This document shows positions 17,128-26,738 of a DNA stretch of 64,000 nt, piece after piece. The DNA lies in the NCBI GenBank assembly GCA_965221785.1, contig CBDCSR010000003.1:248001-312000 (forward strand). Reading direction: 5' to 3'. The stretch comes from BD2-11 sp965221785. Lineage in GTDB: Bacteria; Gemmatimonadota; Gemmatimonadetes; Longimicrobiales; Gaopeijiaceae. The notes beneath the pieces are model-generated. The model did not search any database. It was given only the letters and a program-made list of their open reading frames with translations, and had not been told where the DNA came from. Position 1 is the stretch's first letter; every line of letters starts with the position of its first letter. Both the position numbers and the translations under genes were made by a program.

Positions 17128-18888
17128 TCACATCTGCTCCCGGTCGTGGGTGCGCCGCAACGGAATCTCCGGGATGCGCGCCGCCAGCAACCCGGCCACG
17201 AGCGTGAGGAACGCGGCCATCCAGTAGATGCGGTGGGAAGCGCCGGTGAAGGCCAGCCGCACCCGCTCCGCAGAGTCCCTGGCCACCCTTCGGCCTTCCG
17301 CGCGCAGCGCCCCCGCCCGATCCGCGGTGGCGGCCTCCGCGGCTCTCTCCTCGAAAACGGCGAGGATCGCCTCCGACAGCCCGGCTCCCCCGGTCGAGAC
17401 GTACGCCTGCGCCGTCACCCTGCCTCCGGTCCTGTCCCGCAGTTCATTGTCCAGGACGCCGAACGTAGCCGCCAGAGTAAAGGTCAGGACCGCGCCCATG
17501 GCCGCCGCCCCCACGGTCGCTCCCGTCTGGCGAAAGAACTGGGAGGCGCTGGTCGCCTGGCCGACGAAGCGTACGTCGGTGGCGTTCTGAATCGCCAGGG
17601 TGAACAGGGGCATGCCGGGCCCGGCACCCAGGCCGCAGAGGATCATGTACAGGTAGATCTGGCCGTACGCCGTGTCGGCATCCATGCGCGCCAGCAGCGC
17701 GGCGCCAAGGAAGAACACCGCCGTGCCGGCGACGATCTGGCGGCGGTAGCCGATGCGGCTGGCGACCTGTCCCGCAAGGGTGGCCGAGATCACGATGCCG
17801 AGCGAGAACGGGATCAGCACCAGACCGGCTTCGGTAGCGGAGACCCCCCTCGTGGAGACGAGGAAGAGCGGGACGAAGATGTTGATGGAGATGAAGGCGG
17901 CGCCGAAGAAGAACGTGGCCAGCGTCGCCCGGCGAAAGACGGGTTCCGAGAAGAGCCGAGGCTCGAGAATCGGCCCCGTCACGGCACGCGACCGGCGCAC
18001 GAACGCCACCAGCAGAATCGCCGCCGCCGCCAGCAGGCCCGGCGTCGCCCACAACTGCCACCCCCCGGCCGCGGACGATCCCTCCGCCGCTCTGGACGCG
18101 GAAGCCAGCCAGGGAAGCCAGGGGCTGGCCTGCTTGTCGATCTGAAGACCGAGGACCAGCGGCGCCAGACCGCCCATGAGAAGGCCCGCCCCGACGAAAT
18201 CCGGACGCGTCGCCCCGGGTGCCGCCTCCAGTAGCGGCATCCGGCGCAGGATGTACCACAGGGCCACCCCGCCGATGGGCAGGTTGACCAGAAAGACCCA
18301 GCGCCAGCCGGAGATCCCGGGCATCCAGCCGCCCGCGTGGTCCGTGAGCAGCCCCCCCAGCAGCGGTCCCAGCACCGAGGAGACGCCGAAGACCGCGCCG
18401 ACGTACCCCTGGTACTTGCCGCGCTCGGCGGGAGTGAAGAGATCCGCGATGACGATGAAGGTCATGGCGAAAATGCCGCCCGCCCCCATCCCCTGAATTC
18501 CCCGGGAGATCACCAGCTGGTTCATGCCGTCGCCGAGCCAGGGGAGCGGCCCGGCGATTCCCGCCAGGCCGCAGGCGACCGAGCCGCCCAGGAAGAGGGC
18601 GACCGCGGCCAGCGTCACCGTCTTGCGCGCGTAGGTGTCGGCGAGCTTGCCGTAGACCAGCGCGAGCGAGGTCGAGGCCAGCAGATACATCGTCGCCACC
18701 CAGGTGTAGCGCTCCACCCCGGCCAGGTCCTCCACGATCTTCGGGAGCGCGGTGGCGACGATGGTCTGGTCGAGGGCTGCGAGCAGCAGCGTGAGCAGGA
18801 TGGCCAGGTACACGGTCATCCTGTCGGCGCGCGAGATCCTGCCTTCCTCCGGTCCGGCCCCGGATGCCCCCGGTGGAGCCGCCTTCAT
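17128..18888 (-). CDS. MFS transporter, 14-TM DHA2 (EmrB/QacA-type) drug exporter
   Basis: A 586-residue membrane protein with about 14 hydrophobic helices. DHA2 landmarks are LDQTIVATALPKIVEDL (first helix, motif D1), GKLADTYARKTV (motif A) and GVSSVLGPLLGGLLTDH (motif C of antiporters). These act as proton-coupled exporters of drugs or metabolites. A soluble loop of ~90 residues near the C-terminus precedes the last helix (GASHRIYWMAAFLTLVAG). Start at 18888. The stop is 22 nt upstream of the CehA-type gene, suggesting one transcript. Substrate not predictable. Confidence 0.86.
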   Translation of the reverse strand: MKAAPPGASGAGPEEGRISRADRMTVYLAILLTLLLAALDQTIVATALPKIVEDLAGVERYTWVATMYLLASTSLALVYGKLADTYARKTVTLAAVALFLGGSVACGLAGIAGPLPWLGDGMNQLVISRGIQGMGAGGIFAMTFIVIADLFTPAERGKYQGYVGAVFGVSSVLGPLLGGLLTDHAGGWMPGISGWRWVFLVNLPIGGVALWYILRRMPLLEAAPGATRPDFVGAGLLMGGLAPLVLGLQIDKQASPWLPWLASASRAAEGSSAAGGWQLWATPGLLAAAAILLVAFVRRSRAVTGPILEPRLFSEPVFRRATLATFFFGAAFISINIFVPLFLVSTRGVSATEAGLVLIPFSLGIVISATLAGQVASRIGYRRQIVAGTAVFFLGAALLARMDADTAYGQIYLYMILCGLGAGPGMPLFTLAIQNATDVRFVGQATSASQFFRQTGATVGAAAMGAVLTFTLAATFGVLDNELRDRTGGRVTAQAYVSTGGAGLSEAILAVFEERAAEAATADRAGALRAEGRRVARDSAERVRLAFTGASHRIYWMAAFLTLVAGLLAARIPEIPLRRTHDREQM

Positions 18889-19049
18889 GAAGCCTGATTC
18901 GGGAGAGACATCGTGCGCGCCGGTGCTCGCTTGCCTGACAGGCGGAAGTTAGGGTACGGGGGCTCGACCAAAGTTAGGCCGCCGCGTGCAAGCGGCCAGT
19001 TCCCGGCGCCGCGTCGCCGTGGATCCGATCCCGCATGGAGGAGCAAGTC

Positions 19050-20207
19050 ATGCCTGCCGATCGAAGAGAATTCCTGAAGATGTCCGCGGCGGCGGGAGCC
19101 GCCCTGGGACTGGGTGGCGTACCTGCTGCCCGGCTGACGCATCCCGGTCCGCCTCGCGGGCCCGCGTCGCCACAGGAAGCGCCCCGCGCGCTGCGCATCC
19201 TCATTCTGGGAGGCACCGGCTTCATCGGGCCCTTCCAGGTGCGCTACGCCCTGTCCCGCGGTCACTCGGTTACGCTCTTCAACCGCGGGCGTTCCAACCC
19301 GGGGATGTTCCCCGACGTGGAGACGCTGATCGGGGACCGCAACGGCCAGCTGGACGCGCTCGCGGGCCACAGCTGGGACGTGGTGATCGACAACTCGCGC
19401 TCCAACCCCGACTGGGTGCGCCTCTCCGCCGAATTCCTGCGCGACTCCGTGGACCGGTATTTCTACGTGTCCTCGCGGTCGGCGTACTCGGATCTGAGCA
19501 GCGTACCGATGACCTCCGACGCTCCGACCTTCACCTATGAGACCGCGGGCATCGAACCGGGATCGGAGAACCTTCCCTACGGCCTCGCCAAGGCGCTTTC
19601 CGAGCGGGAGGCGCAGCGGGTCTTCGGCGACCGCGCCAACATCGTGCGCCCGGGTCTCATCATCGGACCGCAGGACGAGACCGACCGATTCACCTACTGG
19701 CCGGTGCGCATCCGCCGGGGGGGCGAAGTGCTGGCCCCGGGCGACGGCTCCGACACCGTCCAGATCATCGACGTGCGCGACCTCACCGAGTGGATGATCC
19801 GCATGGCCGAGACCGGCCACACGGGTGAGTACAACGGCATCGGGCCGGCCACGCCGCGGCCCATGACGGAGCTGTTGTACGGCATTCGGGCGGTGACCAC
19901 GGCGGAAACTACCTTCACCTGGGTCGACACCGACTTCCTCATCGAGAGGGGAATGCGCCCGTACCGGGAGATGCCGGTGTGGCGGCCGCCGGTGCCCGGA
20001 TTCGAGGGCTTCGCGCGCTTCGACCTGACGCCGGAGGTGGAAGCCGGGCTCACCTTCCGCCCTCTCGCCGAAACGGCCCGCGATACGCTCGAGTACCACT
20101 TCTCCCGGCCGCCCGAGCGCCAGGCCAACCTGCGCGCCGGCGCCACCCCGGAGCAGGAAGCGGAGGTGCTGGCGGCGTGGCACCGGAGCGGGCGCGCGAG
20201 GGGTTAG
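19050..20207 (+). CDS. Tat-exported NAD-dependent epimerase/dehydratase-like protein
   Basis: A 385-residue protein. The N-terminus DRREFLKMSAAAGAALGL is a twin-arginine signal, so export is predicted. The body is an extended SDR Rossmann domain: GGTGFIG (about residues 56-62) binds NAD(P), followed by FNRGRSNP. The catalytic Tyr-x-x-x-Lys is not obvious; YGLAKALSE is the closest candidate (Y-x-x-x-K = YGLAK). An exported NAD-dependent enzyme is unusual, and a glucose-fructose-oxidoreductase-like tightly bound cofactor would explain it (inference). ATG 19050 has GGAGGAG 8 nt upstream and is preferred over ATG 19035. It overlaps the convergent dsbB by 4 nt. Confidence 0.8.
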   Translation: MPADRREFLKMSAAAGAALGLGGVPAARLTHPGPPRGPASPQEAPRALRILILGGTGFIGPFQVRYALSRGHSVTLFNRGRSNPGMFPDVETLIGDRNGQLDALAGHSWDVVIDNSRSNPDWVRLSAEFLRDSVDRYFYVSSRSAYSDLSSVPMTSDAPTFTYETAGIEPGSENLPYGLAKALSEREAQRVFGDRANIVRPGLIIGPQDETDRFTYWPVRIRRGGEVLAPGDGSDTVQIIDVRDLTEWMIRMAETGHTGEYNGIGPATPRPMTELLYGIRAVTTAETTFTWVDTDFLIERGMRPYREMPVWRPPVPGFEGFARFDLTPEVEAGLTFRPLAETARDTLEYHFSRPPERQANLRAGATPEQEAEVLAAWHRSGRARG

Positions 20208-20764
20208 GCCTCCTCGTCCGGACCGGAATCCCTCTCCAGCCGCCAAAGCAGCAGCAGGAGCGTGGCGATCATCAGGAAGGCCGCGCCCGCCATGGCCGGA
20301 ATGGAGATGAACCCGAAGACGGCCACGTAGCGCCCCGAGCAGGGCACCCCGCCCTCGCAGGGGACCAGATCGAGCGTCGGCTGGAACTGGAGCGCGACGT
20401 GGTAGGCGGCGATGGCCAGACCAGCCACAGGGAGTGGAATGGCGAACCGCCAGATCCTCGCAGACGGGCGCAGCAGCCCCACCCCGAGCACCACCACCAG
20501 CGGGTACATGGCAAACCTCTGATACCAGCAGAAGGGGCACGGCACGAAGCCGACGATTTCGGAGAAGTAGAGGCTGCCGGCGGTCGCGACGGAGGCGATG
20601 CTCCAGGCCCAGGCGACGACGTGGCGTTCGTAGCCCGCGAGCGAGGCGCGCAGCCAGGCGCGGCCTCCCGGCATGATGAGCCCCGCCAGGAGCACCAGGG
20701 AGGCTGCAGCCCCCGCGACGGAGGCTCCGCCGAGCATCTGCACGATTGCGGGATAGAGTGTCAT
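20204..20764 (-). CDS. dsbB: Disulfide bond formation protein DsbB
   Basis: A 186-residue four-to-five-helix inner-membrane protein. It reoxidises periplasmic DsbA-type thiol oxidases and passes electrons to quinone. The first redox pair is C76-x-x-C79 in CPFCWYQR, an exact family motif; the second pair is C136 and C142 in VPCEGGVPCSG. Length and spacing fit DsbB/BdbC. The 3' end overlaps the convergent epimerase-like gene by 4 nt. The promoter should lie in the 215 nt gap shared with the divergent DUF1592 gene. No DsbA gene is seen in the window. Confidence 0.9.
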   Translation of the reverse strand: MTLYPAIVQMLGGASVAGAAASLVLLAGLIMPGGRAWLRASLAGYERHVVAWAWSIASVATAGSLYFSEIVGFVPCPFCWYQRFAMYPLVVVLGVGLLRPSARIWRFAIPLPVAGLAIAAYHVALQFQPTLDLVPCEGGVPCSGRYVAVFGFISIPAMAGAAFLMIATLLLLLWRLERDSGPDEEA

Positions 20765-20822
20765 CGGGTGCCTTGAATGGTTGCGGCAACGATCCGGGTC
20801 TCGAGCCGGGTTTCCGAGCCCA

Positions 20823-20838
20823 TGAACCCGTGGGTTCA
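20823..20838. promoter_or_regulatory. Perfect 16-bp palindrome between divergent dsbB and DUF1592 genes
   Basis: TGAACCCGTGGGTTCA is self-complementary over all 16 bases. It lies in the 215 nt gap between two divergent genes, 59 nt upstream of the dsbB start and about 140 nt upstream of the DUF1592 gene, a place typical of an operator. There is no U-run on either side, so it is not an intrinsic terminator. No regulator can be named. Confidence 0.4.
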
Positions 20839-20979
20839 GCGCTTAACGGCTCTGGCGTGTCCGACAAGCGAAAGCTATTCTTATGATTCTTTGAGCTTGA
20901 GGCAAAAGCCGGGGCGAACAAATGGCTTGTGGGGCCCCCGCACCGCCGCTCCTCCGGTACACAGCAGCGTGAGGCCAGC

Positions 20980-23433
20980 ATGAATCCTCTCCCCGCCGCG
21001 CTCACCACGCTCGGACTGCTTCTCGTCCTTGCGGATCGACCCGTCGAGCCCGTGCCGGCCGCACCCATCGAGGCGGCGTCCGTTGCGGCTTCGGCGAGTA
21101 CGGCCGCCGGCAATCCCGAGCACGCCGCGTCGCTCACCGGCGTCATCCGCATGTACTGCCAGGTGTGCCACAACGACGCCCTCCTGACCGGCAACATCTC
21201 CTTCCAGGCGTTCGAGGTGGAGTCGGCTCCGGAGATGGCGGAAATCGCGGAGCGGATGATCCGGAAGCTGCGCGCCGGCATGATGCCGCCGCAGGGGTTT
21301 CCGCGGCCTGCCGGAGACACTCTCCAGGCCCTGGCCGAGGAACTCGAAGCCCGGGTGGACGCGGCCTGGGAGCAGAACCCCAATCCCGGATTCCGCACCT
21401 TCCAGCGACTCAACCGCGCCGAGTTCGCCAGCGCCGTCGAGGACCTGCTCGGCCTCCAGGTCGACGTCGGTGAGTTCCTTCCCCTCGATACCCGCAGCGC
21501 CAACTTCGACAACATCGCGGACGTGCAGGCTCCCTCCGCCACCCTGATGGAGGGCTACCTCAGGGCCGCCAACTACATCAGCCGGGTGGCGGTGGGCGAC
21601 CCCGACGCCGAACCCAACTCCATCCGCTACCGGCTGCCGCGCACCACCTCCCAGAAGGACCGCGTGGAGGGTGCGCCCTTCGGCACCCGGGGCGGCGTAT
21701 CGGTGATTCACAACTTCCCGGCGGACGGCAAATACGTCTTCCACATCCAGCCCTATCCGGCGGTGGAGGGCGAGGTCTTCGGGCGCACCTTCGGCAACGA
21801 GCAGATGGAAGTGTCCATCGACGGCCAGCGGGTGGCGCTGGTGACCATCGACCGCTGGATGTCGGAGTCGGAGCCGACCGGGCTGAACGTCCTCACCGAT
21901 TCCATCTACGTGCGCGCTGGTCCGCGCCGCGTGACCGCCGCGTTCCTGAAGCGGTTCGAGGGCGAACTGGACGACCTCATCCGCCCCATCGACCACACCC
22001 TGGCGGACGGTCAGATCGGCATCGGCTACGGCGTGACGACCATGCCGCACCTGCAGCGGCTCTCCGTCCTGGGCCCATACGAGGTCACCGGCGTGTCCGA
22101 CACGCCCACGCGGCAGCTCATCTTCTCCTGCCGCCCGACCTCGCCCGAGGAAGCTCGTCCCTGCGCGCGTGACATCGTTTCCCGCCTCGCTGCCAAGGCC
22201 TACCGGCGCCCGGTCGACGATTTCGACGTGGAAGGGCTGATGGCCTTCTACGACCAGGGCTCGGATGAGCGCGGATTCGAGGGCGGTGTGCAGTTGGCGT
22301 TGCAGGCGATCCTCGCGAGCCCGCACTTCCTCTTCCGCATGGAGCGCGCCCCCGGCGCCACCGTGGGCACCCCCTACACGATCACCGACGCCGACCTGGC
22401 TTCGCGTCTCTCCTTCTTCCTTTGGGGCGCCCCGCCCGACCAGCAGCTCATCGACGCCGCTTCCCGTGGCGAACTCTCCGACGGGAACGGGTTGATGCGG
22501 CAGGCGCGGCGCATGCTCGGCGACGCGCGGGCCGCGGAAGGGCTCGCCCGGCGCTTCGGCGCCCAGTGGCTCAGGCTTCAGGATCTCGAGAAGATCGATC
22601 CGGACGCGCTCACGTATCCTTATTTCGACGGCACCCTCGCGGACGCGATGCACCGCGAGACCGAGCTGCTGTTCGCCAACATGGCCATCGAGGATCGGCC
22701 GGTCCGTGAGCTGCTGACTGCCGATTACACCTTCGTCAACGAGCGGCTGGCGCGTCATTACGGCATCCCCGGCGTGACCGGGCCGGAGTTTCGCAGAGTG
22801 CAGTACCCCGACGAGAACCGGCGCGGCATCCTCGGCCACGGCAGCGTGCTGACCATGACCTCGCACGCCGACCGCACCTCACCGGTGCTGCGCGGCAAGT
22901 GGGTGCTGGAGGTCCTGCTGGGAACTCCGCCGCCACCGCCGCCACCGGACGTGCCCGCCTTCGAGGAGACCGAGGGCGCGGACGACGGCCGTTTCCTCAC
23001 CGTGCGCGAGCGCATGGAGATCCACCGCGCGAATCCGGTGTGCATGTCGTGCCACCAGCTGATCGACCCGGTGGGACTGGCGCTCGAGAACTTCGACGTG
23101 ACCGGCGCCTGGCGGATCCGTGACGAGGGGAACCCCGTGGATCCGGCCGGAGAACTCTACGACGGCACGTCGCTTACGGGACCGGCCGACCTTCGCAACG
23201 CGCTCCTGAAGCGCCCGGAAGTCTTCTACCGCATCTTCACCGAAAACCTGATGGCGTACGGCCTCGGCCGGCGCGTCGAGTACTACGACATGCCGACCGT
23301 GCGCAAGATCGTGGCGGCGGCGGCGGACAACGACTACAGGTTCTCCTCGTTCGTCCTGGGCGTCGTGGAGAGCTCGGCCTTCCGCTCGTCGCTGGTGGCG
23401 CCTGAAGCCGTCGCCACCCCGGCCGGAAACTGA
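20980..23433 (+). CDS. DUF1592/DUF1588/DUF1585 c-type cytochrome-like exported protein
   Basis: An 817-residue exported protein of the planctomycete-type DUF1592 set. After the signal region there is one CxxCH heme-binding motif (CQVCH, residues 60-64), then FRTFQRLNRAEFASAVEDLLG (DUF1587), the DUF1595/1592 central part (AYRRPVDDFD, LQAILASPHFLFRME), DUF1588 (RRGILGHGSVLTMTSHADRTSPV-type, conserved) and a DUF1585 end with CMSCH, a second CxxCH. These proteins are thought to act in extracytoplasmic electron transfer or polymer breakdown; no reaction is proven. It is followed 96 nt later by its usual partner DUF1552. ATG 20980 begins the signal peptide. Confidence 0.85.
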   Translation: MNPLPAALTTLGLLLVLADRPVEPVPAAPIEAASVAASASTAAGNPEHAASLTGVIRMYCQVCHNDALLTGNISFQAFEVESAPEMAEIAERMIRKLRAGMMPPQGFPRPAGDTLQALAEELEARVDAAWEQNPNPGFRTFQRLNRAEFASAVEDLLGLQVDVGEFLPLDTRSANFDNIADVQAPSATLMEGYLRAANYISRVAVGDPDAEPNSIRYRLPRTTSQKDRVEGAPFGTRGGVSVIHNFPADGKYVFHIQPYPAVEGEVFGRTFGNEQMEVSIDGQRVALVTIDRWMSESEPTGLNVLTDSIYVRAGPRRVTAAFLKRFEGELDDLIRPIDHTLADGQIGIGYGVTTMPHLQRLSVLGPYEVTGVSDTPTRQLIFSCRPTSPEEARPCARDIVSRLAAKAYRRPVDDFDVEGLMAFYDQGSDERGFEGGVQLALQAILASPHFLFRMERAPGATVGTPYTITDADLASRLSFFLWGAPPDQQLIDAASRGELSDGNGLMRQARRMLGDARAAEGLARRFGAQWLRLQDLEKIDPDALTYPYFDGTLADAMHRETELLFANMAIEDRPVRELLTADYTFVNERLARHYGIPGVTGPEFRRVQYPDENRRGILGHGSVLTMTSHADRTSPVLRGKWVLEVLLGTPPPPPPPDVPAFEETEGADDGRFLTVRERMEIHRANPVCMSCHQLIDPVGLALENFDVTGAWRIRDEGNPVDPAGELYDGTSLTGPADLRNALLKRPEVFYRIFTENLMAYGLGRRVEYYDMPTVRKIVAAAADNDYRFSSFVLGVVESSAFRSSLVAPEAVATPAGN

Positions 23434-23529
23434 ACCTGCAGGACGTGAAGTCCCTTGAGCAAATCGATTACGCGAGCACCGCATGAGCCGGTGCCATTGC
23501 AGAGTTGTACTTCGAACGGAGTCTGAACG

Positions 23530-24918
23530 ATGAATTTCATCACCGGAAAGAGCATCTCCAGGCGCACGATGTTGCGGAGCATGAGCGGCGTCATCGGGTT
23601 GCCGCTGCTCGACGCCATGGTTCCCGCGGGAAGATTGTGGTCGGCGACCGCCGCGGGACGGGCCGCCAACGACACCCGGCTCGTCTTCATCGAACAGGTG
23701 CACGGCGCGGCCGGGTGCAACGAGTGGGGTGCTTCCCAGAACCTCTGGGCGCCCGCCGCCGAGGGTAAGGACTTCGACCTTTCCCCCACCAGCCTCCGGT
23801 CGCTCGAGCCCTTCCGGAAGTACCTCACGATCGTGACCAACACCGACTCGCGCATGGCGGATGCTTTCTCGCCCGAGGAGATCGGCGGCGACCATTTCCG
23901 CACCACGGCGGTGTTCCTCACTCAGGCGCACCCGAAGCAGACCCAGGGCTCCGACCTGCATATCGGCACCTCCATGGACCAGCTCTTCGTCCAGCGCTAC
24001 GGCCAGGAGACCCCGATTCCGTCGATCCAGCTCACGATCGAGAACGTCGACCAGGCGGGCGGCTGCGCGTACGGCTACGCCTGCGCTTACACGGATACCG
24101 TCAGCTGGGCGTCGCCCAGCGAGCCGCTGCCGATGATCCGCGATCCGCGCGCGGTCTTCCAGCAGCTCTTCGGAGCCGGCGGAACTCCGGAGCAGAGGGC
24201 CCAGCGCCTGCGCACCGACCGCAGCATCCTCGACTGGATGCTGGACGAGATCACCAGCCTGAAGCGGGAACTGGGACCGGCCGACCAGCAGCGCGTCTCC
24301 CGCTACATCGACAACATCCGCGATCTCGAACAGCGCATCACCCGCATCGAGATGCAGAACACGAGCGGAGAGGAGCGGGAGATCCCGGAGGCCCCCGTGG
24401 GCGTGCCGGATGATTTCCGCGAACACATGGAAGTGATGTTCGACCTGCAGTTGCTCGCCTTCGCCTCCGACACCACGCGGGTCTTCTCGTTCAAGCTGGG
24501 CCGCGACGCGTCGCCGAGGATCTTCCCGGAGAGCGGTTCCTCGACACCCTTCCACGCGGGCAGCCACCACGGTGGACGTGAAGAGCGGATTCTCGACTTT
24601 GCCCTGATCAACACCTATCACGTCGGCATGCTTCCGTACTTCCTGGAGAAGCTGCAGGCGACCAACGACGGGGACGCGACCCTGCTCGACAAGACGATGA
24701 TCATGTACGGATCGGCGATGGCCGACCCCAACATCCACAACCATGCCCGCTGCCCGCTCTTCATGGTCGGCGGCATGAACGGACTGCTGGAAGGCGAGCA
24801 GCACGTGGTCGCGCCTCCGGGCACCCCGATGGCGAACGTCATGCTCGATCTGCTGCATCGGCTCGGCCTGAACGAGCTCGAGTCGTTCGGCAACAGCACC
24901 GGCACCTTTGCCGTGTAG
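23530..24918 (+). CDS. DUF1552 family Tat-exported protein
   Basis: A 462-residue protein with a twin-arginine leader (SRRTMLRSMSGVIGLPLL). The body matches DUF1552: LVFIEQVHGAAG, the QGSDLHIGTSMDQ stretch, LKRELGPADQQRVSRYIDNI coiled segment (around 250-270) and STPFHAGSHHGG; the His-rich SHHGG resembles a metal site of the alkaline phosphatase/sulfatase-like fold (inference). DUF1552 genes almost always follow DUF1592 genes and their function is unproven. SD GGAG lies 10 nt before the ATG. It is followed 22 nt later by the ankyrin gene. Confidence 0.86.
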   Translation: MNFITGKSISRRTMLRSMSGVIGLPLLDAMVPAGRLWSATAAGRAANDTRLVFIEQVHGAAGCNEWGASQNLWAPAAEGKDFDLSPTSLRSLEPFRKYLTIVTNTDSRMADAFSPEEIGGDHFRTTAVFLTQAHPKQTQGSDLHIGTSMDQLFVQRYGQETPIPSIQLTIENVDQAGGCAYGYACAYTDTVSWASPSEPLPMIRDPRAVFQQLFGAGGTPEQRAQRLRTDRSILDWMLDEITSLKRELGPADQQRVSRYIDNIRDLEQRITRIEMQNTSGEEREIPEAPVGVPDDFREHMEVMFDLQLLAFASDTTRVFSFKLGRDASPRIFPESGSSTPFHAGSHHGGREERILDFALINTYHVGMLPYFLEKLQATNDGDATLLDKTMIMYGSAMADPNIHNHARCPLFMVGGMNGLLEGEQHVVAPPGTPMANVMLDLLHRLGLNELESFGNSTGTFAV

Positions 24919-24940
24919 GCACGCTGCGAGGAGTGGGACA

Positions 24941-26710
24941 ATGGTGACAGGAAAGCGAACTATCGCACCCTGGTTGAAGCGCACGCTGGCGGTCAGCGCC
25001 CTGGTGCTGGTCGCGGCCACACCCGACGAGTCTCCGGTCGCCGATGCGGCGCAGCGGGGCGAGGCGGAGGAGATTCGCAATCTACTCCGGCAGGGAGCGG
25101 ATCCCAGCGCGGCGCAGCCCGACGGCATGACGGCGCTGCACTGGTCGGCGCTGAACGACCAGCTCGAGATCGTCGAGACGCTGATCTTCGCGGGCGCCAC
25201 CCTGCAGCCGGCTACCCGCGTGGGCGGCTACACGCCCCTCCACCTGGCGAGCCGGGCCGGCAACGCCGAGGTAGTCGCGGCACTGCTCGGCGCCGGCGCC
25301 AATCCGGACATTCTGACCGGAACCGGTGCCGCGTCCCTGCACTTCGCCGCCGAGGCCGACGCCCTCGAGGTGGTGAATGCGCTGGTCGGGCACGGTGCCG
25401 ACGTGAACGTCCGCGACGGCTACTCCAGCCGCACGCCCGCGATGTTCGCGGCAGCGCGCAATTCCGCGGGGGCGCTCGAGGCGCTTCTCGACGCCGGCGC
25501 CGACCCCGACCTGGTCAGCGATACCCGCGACTTCTCCGAGATCGAGGCCGCGGACCGGGAAGAGCGGACCCGCCGGCAGCGCATCCGCGAAGCGGAAAAG
25601 GACCCGGAGCCTGAGGAGGAGCCGGGTGCCCAGCGGCCCGGACAGGGACGCGGTGGTTTTCCGGGTGCCGGTCAGGGGAACGAGCCGGAGATTCCGCCGG
25701 GTGGCCCCAAGGTGCTCTCGTCCATCGAGCAGATCGGTGTTCAGGGAGGATTCTCCCCGCTGCACTACGCGGTCCGCAACGGGCACGCCGAGGCCATGCG
25801 GGTGCTGGTAGACGGTGGCGCCGACATCAACCTGCAGAGCGGGGATCAGTCGTCGCCCCTGCTGCTCGCGACGATCAACGGGAACTACGACCTGGCGAGA
25901 ACGCTGCTGGAGGCCGGGGCCGACCCGAACCTCCTGAGCGATGACGGCGCGGGTCCGCTGTTCGCCGCGCTCAACATCGAGTGGTCGCTGCGCACCTGGT
26001 ATCCGCAACCGCAGGCCTTCCGCCAGCAGGAGACGGATTACCTCGAGCTCATGCAGCTGCTGCTCGACGCGGGAGCCGACCCCAACGCGCGCACCGCCAC
26101 CCACATCTGGTACGCCGCCTACAACGCGGGCCGCATGGGCGTCGATTTCGCGGGCGCGACCCCGTTCTGGCGGGCCGCCTACGCCGCAGACGTGCAGGCC
26201 ATGAGGCTGCTGCTCGACAACGGCGCCGACCCCAACATCTGGACGTACCACCTGATCAACCCCAGGCGCTTCAGCTTCCAGCGCCCCGGCGAACCGGAAG
26301 AAGATCCGTCCGGGCTGGAACCCGTGCCCCATGGAGGGCTCGGTGTCCACCCGCTGCACGCGGCCTCGGGCGTCGGCTTCGGCACCTCGCGTGTGGCACA
26401 GACCCACCGGCATGTGCCCGACGGCTGGCTGCCGGCGGTGCGATTCCTGGTCGACGAAGTCGGTATCGATCCCAACATCCGCGACAAGGACGGGTTCGCG
26501 CCCATCCACCACGCGGCCGCCCGGGGCGACAACGAGACCATCCTGTTCCTGGTGGAGCGGGGCGCCGACCTGACCTTGCTCAGCCGGCGCGGACACACCG
26601 TCGCCGACATGGCGAACAGCCCGGAGCAGCGGGCGCAGCCGCATCCGCCGACCGTCGCCATGCTGGAGAAGCTGGGATCGAAGAACAACCACAACTGCAG
26701 ATCCTGCTGA
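24941..26710 (+). CDS. Exported ankyrin-repeat protein linked to the DUF1592/DUF1552 pair
   Basis: A 589-residue protein with a hydrophobic leader (residues ~10-28) and about ten ankyrin repeats, e.g. DGMTALHWSALNDQLEIVE, GYTPLHLASRAGNAEVVAAL, GFSPLHYAVRNGHAEAMRVL and GFAPIHHAAARGDNETILFL. The repeats are interrupted by a charged, Gly/Pro-rich linker (~residues 205-255). Ankyrin arrays bind proteins; there is no enzyme domain, so an adaptor role for the two upstream proteins is likely but inferred. ATG 24941 has GAGGAG 8 nt upstream; an earlier in-frame ATG at 24908 overlaps the DUF1552 end. The protein ends in a Cys-containing tail (NHNCRSC). An intrinsic terminator follows. Confidence 0.84.
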   Translation: MVTGKRTIAPWLKRTLAVSALVLVAATPDESPVADAAQRGEAEEIRNLLRQGADPSAAQPDGMTALHWSALNDQLEIVETLIFAGATLQPATRVGGYTPLHLASRAGNAEVVAALLGAGANPDILTGTGAASLHFAAEADALEVVNALVGHGADVNVRDGYSSRTPAMFAAARNSAGALEALLDAGADPDLVSDTRDFSEIEAADREERTRRQRIREAEKDPEPEEEPGAQRPGQGRGGFPGAGQGNEPEIPPGGPKVLSSIEQIGVQGGFSPLHYAVRNGHAEAMRVLVDGGADINLQSGDQSSPLLLATINGNYDLARTLLEAGADPNLLSDDGAGPLFAALNIEWSLRTWYPQPQAFRQQETDYLELMQLLLDAGADPNARTATHIWYAAYNAGRMGVDFAGATPFWRAAYAADVQAMRLLLDNGADPNIWTYHLINPRRFSFQRPGEPEEDPSGLEPVPHGGLGVHPLHAASGVGFGTSRVAQTHRHVPDGWLPAVRFLVDEVGIDPNIRDKDGFAPIHHAAARGDNETILFLVERGADLTLLSRRGHTVADMANSPEQRAQPHPPTVAMLEKLGSKNNHNCRSC

Positions 26711-26738
26711 AGCACGGAATCTCTTTCCGCCAGGTGCC

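Noticed and set aside
14604..17207. 867-codon open frame on the plus strand
   Set aside because: Antisense to the TolB/CehA-type gene, which has a signal peptide and clear motifs; the frame itself has low-complexity composition.
22879..25200. 773-codon minus-strand frame
   Set aside because: Antisense to DUF1592 and DUF1552, both of which have family motifs; a shadow of GC-rich coding.
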